From assembly GCA_964035775.1 (NCBI GenBank), contig OZ038315.1, positions 2,551,281 to 2,615,280 on the forward strand: 64,000 nucleotides of DNA, given 5' to 3'. The position numbers and the translations under genes were made by a program. Each line of letters opens with the position of its first letter. The stretch's first letter is position 1. The notes under the pieces were generated by a model that worked only from the letters and a program-made list of their open reading frames with translations, made no database searches and was not told the origin of the DNA. The DNA comes from Osedax frankpressi. Lineage: Eukaryota; Annelida; Polychaeta; Sabellida; Siboglinidae. Below are positions 55,701 through 64,000 of this stretch, piece after piece.

Positions 55701-58700
55701 GTAAGTAGAGATATGTAGAAGAGTGGTAAGTAGAGATATGTAGGAGAGTGGTAAGTAGAGATATGTAGGAGAGTGGTAAGTAGAGATATGTAGGAGAGTG
55801 GTAAGTAGAGATATGTAGGAGAGTGGTAAGTAGAGGTATCTAGGAGAGTGGTAAGTAGAGATATGTAGGAGAGTGGTAAGTAGATATATGTAAGAGAGAG
55901 GTAAGTAGAGATATGTAGGAGATAGGTAAGTAGAGATATGTAAGAGAGTGGTAAGTAGAGGTATGTAAGAGAATGGTAAGTAGAGATATGTAGGAGAGTG
56001 GTAAGTAGAGATATATAGGAGAGTGGTACATAGAGATATGTAGGAGAATGGTAAGTAGAGGTATGTAGGAGAGTGGTAAGTAGAGGTATGTAGGAGAGAG
56101 GTAAGTAGAGGTATGTAGGAGAGTGGTAAGTAGAGATATGTAGAAGAGTGGTAAGTAGAGATATGTAGGAGAGTGGTAAGTAGAGATATGTAGGAGAGTG
56201 GTAAGTAGAGATATGTAGGAGAGTGGTAAGTAGAGGTATGTAGGAGAGTGGTAAGTAGAGATATGTAGGAGAGTGGTAAGTAGAGATATGTAGGAGAGTG
56301 GTAAGTAGAGGTATGTAGGAGAGTGGTAAGTAGATATATGTAGGAGAGTGGTAAGTAGAGGTATGTAAGAGAGTGGTAAGTAGAGATATGTAGGAGAGTG
56401 GTAAGTAGAGATATGTAAGAGAGTGGTAAGTAGAGATATGTAGGAGAGTGGTAAGTAGAGATATGTAGGAGAGTGGTAAGTAGAGATATGTAGGAGAGTG
56501 GTAAGTAGAGATGTGTAGGAGAGTGGTAAGTAGAGATATGTAGGAGAGTGGTAAGTAGAGATATGTAGGAGAGTGGTAAGTAGAGATATGTAGGAGAGTG
56601 GTAAGTAGAGATATGTAAGGGAGTGGTACATAGAGAGATATGTAGGAGAGTGGTAAGTAGAGATATGTAAGAGAGTGGTAAGTAGAGATATGTAGGAGAG
56701 TGATAAGTAGAGATATGTAGGAGAGTGGTAAGTAGAGATATGTAGGATAGTGGTAAGTAGAGGTATGTAGGAGAGTGGTAAGTAGATATATGTAGGATAG
56801 TTTTAAGTAGAGATATGTAGGAGAGTGGTAAGTAGAGATATGTAGGAGAGTGTTAAGTAGAGGTATGTAAGAGAGTGGTAAGTAGAGGTATGTAGGAGAG
56901 TGTTAAGTAGAAATATGTAGGAGAGAGGTAAGTAGAGATATGTAGGAGAGTGTTAAGTAGAGATATGTAGAAGAGTGGTAAGTAGAGATATGTAGGAGAG
57001 TGGTAAGTAGAGATATGTAGGAGAGTGGTAAGTAGAGATATGTAGGAGAGTGGTAAGTAGAGATATGTAGGAGAGTGGTAAGTAGAGATATGTAAGAGAG
57101 TGGTAAGTAGAGATATGTAAGAGAGAGGTAAGTAGAGATATGTAAGAGAGTGGTAAGTAGAGGTATGTAAGAGAATGGTAAGTAGAGATATGTAGGAGAG
57201 TGGTAAGTAGAGATATATAGGAGTGTGGTACATAGAGATATGTAGGAGAATGGTAAGTAGAGGTATGTAGGAGAGTGGTAAGTAGAGGTATGTAGGAGAG
57301 AGGTAAGTAGAGGTATGTAGGAGAGTGGTAAGTAGAGATATGTAGAAGAGTGGTAAGTAGAGATATGTAGGAGAGTGGTAAGTAGAGATATGTAGGAGAG
57401 TGGTAAGTAGAGATATGTAGGAGAGTGGTAAGTAGAGATATGTAGGAGAGTGGTAAGTAGAGGTATCTAGGAGAGTGGTAAGTAGAGATATGTAGGAGAG
57501 TGGTAAGTAGATATATGTAAGAGAGAGGTAAGTAGAGATATGTAGGAGATAGGTAAGTAGAGATATGTAAGAGAGTGGTAAGTAGAGGTATGTAAGAGAA
57601 TGGTAAGTAGAGATATGTAGGAGAGTGGTAAGTAGAGGTATGTAGGAGAGTGGTAAGTAGAGATATGTAGGAGAGTGGTACATAGTCTCTTCTCTCATAC
57701 AACCGTTGATATATTCCTTTAGCATGGGGTTGAGAATACGATGTTGTTCAGCAGTCAAGTGCTCGCAACGTAAGTTCATCTCAAGAGCTACACTGGGGTA
57801 GAGGTTAGGTAACTGAACAGCTAACTCGAATGGCAAGTTATCCTGTGTGAGGAGGTGTCAGTTATCCTGTGTGAGATGATGTCAGTTATCCTGTGTGAGG
57901 TGGTGTCAGTTATCCTGAGTGAGGAGGTGTCAGTTATCCTGTGTGGGGAGGTGTCAGTTATCGTGTGTGAGGTGGTGTCAGTTACCATATGTGAGGTGAT
58001 GTCAGTTATCTTGTGTGAGATGATGTCAGTTATCCTGTGTGGGGAGGTGTCAGTTATCCTGTGTGAGGTGGTGTCAGTTATCCTGTGTGAGATGATGTCA
58101 GTTATCCTGTGTGAGGAGGTGTCAGTTATCCTGTGTGAGGTGGTGTCAGTTATCTTGCGTGAGATGATGTCAGTTATCATATGTGAGGTGATGTCAGTTA
58201 TCTTGCGTGAGATGGTGTCAGTTATCTTGTATGAGGTGGTGTCAGTTATCCTGTGTGAGGTGGTGTCAGTTATCCTGTGTGAGGTGGTGTCAGTTATCCT
58301 GTGTGGGGAGGTGTCAGTTATCATGTGTGAGGTGATGTCAGTTATCTTGTATGAGGTGGTGTCAGTTATCCTGTGTGAGGTGGTGTCAGTTATCCTGTGT
58401 GAGGTGGTGTCAGTTATCCTGTGTGAGGAGATATCAGTTATCTTGTATGAGGTGGTGTCAGTTATCATGTGTGAGGTGGTGTCAGTTATCCTGTGTGAGG
58501 TGGTGTCAGTTATCATGTGTGAGGAGGTGTCAGTTATCCTGTGTGAGGAGATGTCAGTTATCCTATGTGGGGAGGTGTCAGTTATCCTGTGTGAGGTGAT
58601 GTCAGTTATATTGTGTGAGGTGGTGTCAGTTATCCTGTGTGAGGAGGTGTCAGTTATCCTGTGTGAGGTGGTGTCAGTTATCCTGTGTGAGGTGATGTCA

Positions 58701-59023
58701 GTTATCATGTGTGAGGTGGTGTCAGTTATCCTGTGTGAGGAGGTGTCAGTTATCTTGTATGAGGAGTTATAGCTGGGTATTACACCGCGGGTTCAACGAG
58801 CGTTTAAAGACTTACCGAAGATACGAGATCCAACGTAAATTCTATGCGGTTGATGACGGAGTCAGCTTGGCCGGAGATGTAATTCCTCAGGTCCGCTAAG
58901 ACATCCTCATCTATGTGCATTTCGGATGAATTGCAGCCGTACATGCTATGTAGCATTTCAATCTCATCGATTTGCTGTTCCAGGCACTTTTTGCAATCGA
59001 CGTCGTCGTCTTCGTCTGTTGTA
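43790..59023 (-). CDS. RWDD2: RWDD2-family protein (RWD domain plus C-terminal DUF1115), five exons, first exon missing
   Basis: Exons on the minus strand: 59023-58816, 57842-57704, 46276-46181, 45552-45345 and 44009-43790. They give 289 residues in phase; human RWDD2A is about 292, so only a very short first coding exon is missing. The N-terminal RWD domain is seen in KKCLEQQIDEIEMLHSMYG, IEFTLDLVSS and LPNLYPSVALEM; the exon ILKIADWIKEE matches the end of that domain. The C-terminal domain has WLYSHHIYNKSKRRDI, GFSVPGKPGVICVEG, LKTLTWKKF and YIFPILFDVGG. RWD domains bind partner proteins; the exact role of RWDD2 is not established. Donors: TCG|GTAAGT, ACG|GTTGTA, AAA|GTTTAA, AAC|GTTTGT. The nearby GTATGAG at 57699 is a better donor by consensus but would create a stop. 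Frames stopping at 45332 ignore the last intron. A or B paralogue cannot be told apart. Confidence 0.92.
44010..45344 (-). other. RWDD2 intron 5 (last), AT-rich, no array
   Basis: 1335 bp of single-copy AT-rich sequence. The only noteworthy item is a 20-codon open segment ending in a strong plus-strand donor (44970-45029, see findings). No transposon or tandem repeat seen. Confidence 0.65.
45562..46091. repeat. Irregular ~22-bp array in RWDD2 intron 4
   Basis: Mixed units made of the words TGTAGTGGGTTATGTAG, GCGGGTGTAG and TAGCTAGTTATGTAATGG, with a typical spacing near 22 bp and several dimer or longer patterns. A block around 45830-45920 recurs near 45955-46050. The array fills about 84% of the 628-bp intron and begins about 10 bp from the acceptor of exon 4. 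Confidence 0.88.
46277..46659 (-). other. RWDD2 intron 3, segment before the hAT element
   Basis: About 380 bp of AT-rich single-copy intron. Nothing recognisable beyond the acceptor TTTGTAG|AGAAT of exon 3. Confidence 0.6.
46970..47140. repeat. AT-rich palindromic repeat inside the hAT element
   Basis: Four copies of AATATACAATGTATATTATA (one with ACGTATA) separated by TATATATA runs. Each copy contains the near-palindrome TATACAATGTATA, so the region can fold back. Confidence 0.8.
47315..47611 (+). pseudogene. hAT transposase C-terminal (dimerisation) domain remnant
   Basis: An open frame whose first ATG is at 47351. It carries the hAT C-terminal dimerisation signature: LLTAECSSAGVEMIFSS, then KLRNHLGNEKVAKLVFLF. 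Intact relatives read close to CSSAGVERIFSS and LRNRLG, so it has few changes here. The catalytic DDE core and the BED zinc finger are not present upstream, where the sequence is AT repeat, so it cannot be an active transposase. Its position inside hAT-type terminal repeats supports the call. Confidence 0.85.
47918..48075. repeat. 15-bp AT array, about 10 copies
   Basis: Units of ACTATAATATTTTAT, with the leftmost copies diverged (ATATTATACTATT). It lies just right of the hAT element in RWDD2 intron 3. Confidence 0.88.
48222..57685. repeat. 25-bp minisatellite, ~378 copies, in RWDD2 intron 3
   Basis: The 25-bp unit consists of AGAGATATGTAGGAGAG followed by TGGTAAGT. Common variants are AGAGGTATG, AAGAGAG, AGATATATG, and GTGTTAAGT. 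The plus-strand unit has no C at all, so the RWDD2 transcript has almost no G for 9.4 kb. Each typical unit carries the 5' splice consensus GGTAAGT on the plus strand. A rare 27-bp unit (ACATAGAGAG) marks a higher-order repeat. An older duplication offset by 1977 bp links 48954 with 50931. Long minus-strand open frames (Tyr/Leu/Ser/Thr/His repeats) are only translations of the unit. The array stops 18 bp from the donor of exon 2. Confidence 0.96.
51747..57683. repeat. 1627-bp higher-order repeat, about 3.6 copies
   Basis: The 27-bp marker unit ACATAGAGAG occurs at 51747, 53374, 55001 and 56628, exactly 1627 bp apart (65 units of 25 plus 2). Translations of equivalent segments starting at 52586, 54213 and 55840 differ at only one or two positions in 263 residues, so the copies are nearly identical and recent. 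Confidence 0.92.
57838..58770. repeat. 24-bp minisatellite in RWDD2 intron 2, ~39 copies, overlapping the exon edge
   Basis: Units are GTGTCAGTTATCCTGTGTGA plus GGTG or GGAG; variants have CTTGTAT, CATGTGT and CTTGCGT. Read on minus, each unit holds CCTCACACAG|GATAACT, the same sequence as the real acceptor and first bases of exon 57842-57704. The last copy continues into the exon by about 7 bp. The array fills nearly all of the 973-bp intron; only about 45 bp (58771-58815) separate it from the donor of the upstream exon. Because 24 is a multiple of three, both strands show eight-residue repeat frames, which are not genes. Confidence 0.94.
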
Positions 59024-60942
59024 CTATGATAAAAAATGTTGATTGTTACTGAGACTTATTAATGCGATTTTATAATATGTTATTATTTAGATATTGATGT
59101 TAATAAATAATGTAAATAACTGATTTTAATTACAATATTAGTCATTTATTTTTTCTAGGTAAGTGAATTTGAATTGTCTAATCAAAATACTTATTCACTA
59201 TGTTAATATATTCTACACTATGATCCTAGAACAAAAGATTAAACAATATTTTATTCATTTATTATATACTTGTAATTATTTCATATCCTCCTTTATATAT
59301 TTTATTCCTAGCATTTATTTAAACTTAAAAAAAAAAGTATTAAAAAAATATATAGATATTATATAGCATATATAGATATTATCATATATACATATATATA
59401 ATGACCCATACCATCCTACAGAATGACAGATATATTAAACAAATCTATCTCAGTCAACTATACCACTGACATTGATAAAGTTGTTTTTAAGATATCTGGG
59501 ATGTAAACGAAAACACCGAAAAACTACTGCTCTGTAATTCCGCAATAAGTGAAGATGAACATGTTCTAACAAAAATTAAAACTTAAATTCTAATTTTATT
59601 CAGCATTAATAAAACAGTTTTTAATTTTGCTACAAATGATAAAAGAGAGTCAACCAAATTATTAGCGGAATATAGCTCGAGAAATATATTTTTAAATACA
59701 AATGATGGTTTCTGATGTGTCTACCGCTAATATGTTACTACAAATCTTAATTGTTCATGTTAATCAACTATACATCCCTCCGATGCTAATACAATCTAAT
59801 GGCATAAAGGCTGGCTGACCGGATAGATTCAAAGATTGAATCTGCTCTAAGTATACTATTCCGTAAGATTAAATGAGTTGTTTTGAGGATTAACAGATAC
59901 CATTTTTAGGCGGACAGTAAATTAAAGTTAAACTCAAACATTGTTAAAATCACATAATATAAATATTATATAGATTAATTATATTTGTATGTAATTTTAT
60001 ATGTAACAAAATATTCATTAAATTCAAACATCAAATTATGTAGTAATAGAAAGGTAGCTGTTTAAAATATAATTTTATACACATAACTATATTGGGATAT
60101 AAATTGATGCCACATTATAGTCTTGGATTACATAAATATAAGGTGTACGTAACGTTTTATGCGTTATTAATTATTTTATCGTATGCTCGTTAACAACCAA
60201 ATATTTAATAATATAATATCAAATATAATTATGTTATTACATAATTTAGATTAGATCCCTAGTCCAAATCTATTTATCGATATCATAATACTTATATGAA
60301 TTATAATATAAATATTAATATAATTATTATAATTATCGTGATAATTACATATATATATATAAAACATGTATATTTCATAGCAATATGATATTTACTTTTC
60401 TAAAAAGCATAGTTCATGTTCTTTAGCCGTTTGCGATATATTGTTAATTTTAGAATAACGTGGCATTGTTTGGATATATGAGCATAAAATTTAAAAAATA
60501 ATAAAAAAAACAATAAAACAAAAATAAATATTAAAAACTTAACTAAAATTTAATATAATTTTAAATTATTTTAAATGTCACGTGTATAATATACCACTGA
60601 TGTTCAAGCTAATAAATTATAAAAAGAATATATAATCATAGATCAAAAATAATGTTACTATGGTGTATTTAGCTATCAACTCTACATCGTAAAGTGTACA
60701 TTGTCCACTCTAATCTGCATAATTCAAATTACGTATGTATTAATAAAAAAAAAAAATTTATTAATAAAGTAATGGGCTAATACAAATAATAAGACTGACA
60801 AGCTGATAACGCTTTGATGACACATTTAAAGATTATCTTAATAATTACCTTATTCTAAATAATCTTGAATTAACTATTATAATTCATTATTAAATTAAAT
60901 AAAACAAAGACTATAATATAACTAATTTAGATATATTTTGTT
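59024..60942. other. AT-rich region upstream of the first RWDD2 exon found
   Basis: About 1.9 kb. The missing first coding exon of RWDD2 should lie here or further right, but I found no ATG plus phase-2 donor I would defend. The part 59390-59880 is less biased in composition and has scraps of open frame on plus that I do not recognise. The rest is AT-rich DNA with runs of A and short (TA) tracts. Confidence 0.6.
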
Positions 60943-61085
60943 AAAATGTAGATAAAATGTAGATAAAATGTAGATAAAATGTAAATAAAATGTAGATAAA
61001 ATGTAGATAAGATGTAGATAAAATGTAGATAATATGTAGATAATATGTAGATAAGATGTAGATAAGATGTAGATAATATGTCTAT
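60943..61085. repeat. 12-bp array, about 12 copies
   Basis: Copies of AAAATGTAGATA, shifting to AGATGTAGATA and ATATGTAGATA toward the right. It contains no C on the plus strand. Confidence 0.9.
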
Positions 61086-62386
61086 AATATGCTGTAAGAT
61101 ATACCGATGTAAGTCCTACAGCGAAGTGTATTCGTATAGCATAAAAACAATTGAAAGTCTTACCAATATTTAGATAGTGTGTATAACGGTTATCATATAA
61201 TGGTAAACCTCGTATTGCTCATTGCGGTAGAGTATTATTAAGTATAGAGTATATAACGGGATGGCGAAGGATTACCAACAATAATATAGTGTACTAATGA
61301 TTGAGAAACATTATATATGTTGAAGACGAGTGGTTTGGCTGTTATTTTTATACTTTTTTTGGCGATAGAGGATAGATGATAAAACTCATAGATCATAGAG
61401 CATAACATATTTCTTGTTACATGTTACCTAATGGTCTAAACACTATATTCAACTTTATTCTTGATGTTTTCGATAGGGCATATATTATTCAAGTGTATAT
61501 GGATGTAGAAATAGGGGAGATTTGGCATAGATTTGGAGGTGGCGATCCATTGTTTAGCCATTGTTTTGCTAGTTTATTGGTAGGTAGGATGTTCAGGATG
61601 TTATGAGCACAAATAGAAAATAATTTGTGTTGCATTAATGTTAGGGGAAGTATGACATAGATTTTTAGTTTGAATTGGTTAAGTTTTCATTGATTGTGTT
61701 CATTGATTGTGTTCATTGACTGTGTTCATTGATTGTTATATTGGGATGGAGAAGGGAAACCAGGTAATCTGATTTATTATTATATAAGGTAAAGTTTGTT
61801 TACAATTTTCTTCTTAATTGGTAGCCAGTGTAGGATTACTTTTAGGGGAGATATGTATTTTCTTAAGTATTTGGATATATTATATATAAATTTAATTGAA
61901 AAGTATTGCATTAGTTTGAACTTGGATGTGGCATAGCGGGATGATGATCTTTAGCAAGAATATTATCAGTAAAGTAAAGTTAGAATTAGGGAAGTAACAA
62001 GTAGTCTGTCTATATTTAAGTTAATAAATAAATATAGTTAGTTTATTGCAAGATAGAATTGAAATAATGAGAGTTTTGGATTAATTGTGAAGCGAAATTT
62101 TCTGATTTTGTCTGCATATTTTATTATTATTTGAGTGGAAAGATTTTTATGTACTGAGGGATATTTTGGTTGCAGGATTTCAGTTTTGAGAATGTTAAGA
62201 TATATATATATATATATATAGTTTATTTAAGCCCTTACTTATATCAGTAATGCATTTATTTATATTAGAATTGTCATTGACATATTAATTTTAATGAATC
62301 TTGGGATATTTAATAAATATTTTGAAATTTTGAATTATATATTGAATAGAAGTTGACCAAATACAGAATCCCAAGGGAATAAATGT
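61086..62386. other. AT-rich region without a recognisable gene
   Basis: Mostly single-copy. It includes a 13-bp repeat (CATTGATTGTGTT, four copies, 61688-61737) and a (TA)n run (62202-62220). The 61-codon frame at 61421-61606 has no family motif and no support from flanking splice sites. The plus strand is G-rich relative to C throughout. Confidence 0.6.
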
Positions 62387-64000
62387 TAGGATATGCTATG
62401 GATATGCTATGGATATGCTATGGATATGCTATGGATATGCTATGGATATGCTATGGATATGCTATGGATATGCTATGGATATGCTATGGATATGCTATGG
62501 ATATGCTATGGATATGCTATGGATATGCTATGGATATGCTATGGATATGCTATGGATATGCTATGGATATGCTATATATATGCTATGGATATGCTATGGA
62601 TATGCTATGTATATGCTATGGATATGCTATGGATATGCTATGGATATGCTATGGATATGCTATGGATATGCTATGGATATGCTATGGATATGCTATGGAT
62701 ATGCTATGGATATGCTATTGATATGCTATGGATATGCTATGGATATGCTATGGATATGCTATGGATATGCTATGGATATACTATGGATATGCTATGGATA
62801 TGCTATGGATATGCTATGGATATGCTATGGATATGCTATGGATATGCTATGGATATGCTATGGATATGCTATGGATATGCTATTGATATGCTATGGATAT
62901 GCTATGGATATGCTATGGATATGCTATGGATATGCTATGGATATGCTATGGATATGCTATGGATATGCTATGGATATGCTATGGATATGCTATGGATATG
63001 ATATGGATATGCTATGGATATGCTATGGATATGCTATGTATATGCTATGGATATGCTATGGATATGCTATGGATATGCTATGGATATGCTATGGATATGC
63101 TATGGGTATGCTATGGATATGCTATGGATATGCTATGGATATGCTATGGATATGCTATGGATATGCTATGGATATGCTATGGATATGCTATGGATATGCT
63201 ATGGATATGCTATGGATATGCTATGGATATGCTATGGATATGCTATGGATATGCTATTGATATGCTATGGATATGCTATGGATATGCTATGGATATGCTA
63301 TGGATATGCTATGGATATGCTATGGATATGCTATGGATATGCTATGGATATGCTATGGATATGCTATGGATATACTATGGATATGCTATGGATATGCTAT
63401 TGATATGCTATGGATATGCTATGGATATGCTATGGATATGCTATGGATATGCTATGGATATGCTATGGATATGCTATGGATATGCTATGGATATGCTATG
63501 GATATGCTATGGATATGCTATGGATATGCTATGGATATGATATGGATATGCTATGGATATGCTATGGATATGCTATGGATATGCTATGGATATGCTATGG
63601 ATATGCTATGTATATGCTATGGATATGCTATGGATATGATATGTATATGCTATGGATATGCTATGGATATGCTATGGATATGCTATGGATATGCTATGGA
63701 TATGCTATGGATATGCTATGGATATACTATGGATATGCTATGGATATGCTATGGATATGCTATGGATATGCTATGGATATGCTATGGATATGCTATGGAT
63801 ATGCTATGGATATGGTATGGATATGCTATTGATATGCTATGGATATGCTATGGATATGCTATGGATATGCTATGGATATGCTATGGATATGCTATGGATA
63901 TGCTATGGATATGCTATGGATATGCTATGGATATGCTATGGATATGATATGGATATGCTATGGATATGCTATGGATATGCTATGTATATGCTATGGATAT
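62387..64000. repeat. 11-bp array, ~146 copies, running off the right edge
   Basis: Near-perfect tandem copies of GGATATGCTAT. Scattered single-base variants (TTGATATGCTAT, GTATATGCTAT, GGATATGATAT, GGATATACTAT) are the only deviations. Because 11 is not a multiple of three and no stop arises, all three plus frames read the same 11-residue cycle (DMLWICYGYAM), which explains the overlapping open frames from 62383 to 63947. No gene is implied. The true length cannot be seen. Confidence 0.97.

Noticed and set aside
50228-57836. Minus-strand frames of 126-327 codons rich in Tyr, Leu, Ser, Thr
   Set aside because: They translate the 25-bp array. Only the first about 46 codons at 57842-57704 are a real RWDD2 exon, fused by chance to repeat sequence.
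57821-58772. Open frames of 295 and 305 codons on opposite strands
   Set aside because: Eight-residue cycles of the 24-bp array; no unique coding part.
61421-61606. 61-codon open frame
   Set aside because: No recognisable family and no supporting context.
62383-63947. Six overlapping plus-strand frames with the cycle DMLWICYGYAM
   Set aside because: The same 11-bp repeat read in three frames.

Overview
The window comes from an animal, most likely an invertebrate. It is very AT-rich, and its genes are split by spliceosomal introns whose exon phases join exactly. The products are ordinary metazoan housekeeping proteins: an HDDC2-type 5'-deoxynucleotidase, the mitochondrial ribosomal protein MRPS28 and an RWDD2-family protein. 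The only transposon I can identify is a hAT element. I cannot name the species. I see no bacterial gene, CRISPR array or rRNA/tRNA gene.

Layout. Positions 1-34619 are one uninterrupted satellite of about 53/56-bp units with nested higher-order repeats; it runs off the left edge. After about 1 kb of plain AT-rich DNA come three genes. HDDC2 (minus, 35672-42318, six exons) and MRPS28 (plus, 42614-43675, two exons) are head to head with 295 bp between start codons. MRPS28 and RWDD2 (minus, 43790-59023 and beyond, five exons found) are tail to tail with 114 bp between stop codons. A 3.4-kb AT-rich upstream region follows. The right end (62387-64000) is an 11-bp tandem array that runs off the window.

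The striking point is that most introns of HDDC2 and RWDD2 longer than 200 bp hold their own tandem array with a private unit: 10, 11, 14, 21, about 22, 24 and 25 bp. The largest is a 9.4-kb array of a 25-bp unit inside an 11.4-kb RWDD2 intron, with a 1627-bp higher-order repeat in its right part. Several arrays sit within 0-18 bp of a splice site, and the 24-bp array has copied the 3' splice site and first exon bases beside it. Most arrays are G-rich and C-poor on the plus strand, so the transcript strand of both host genes is nearly free of GT and AG over kilobases.

The long repeat-encoded open frames (for example 36166-38786, 50228-58772 and 62383-63947) are artefacts of repeat units without stop codons, not genes. 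The real coding sequence lies in short exons between the arrays. I found these by comparing translations with remembered HDDC2, MRPS28 and RWDD2 family sequences and by checking phase across each junction. No database search was run.
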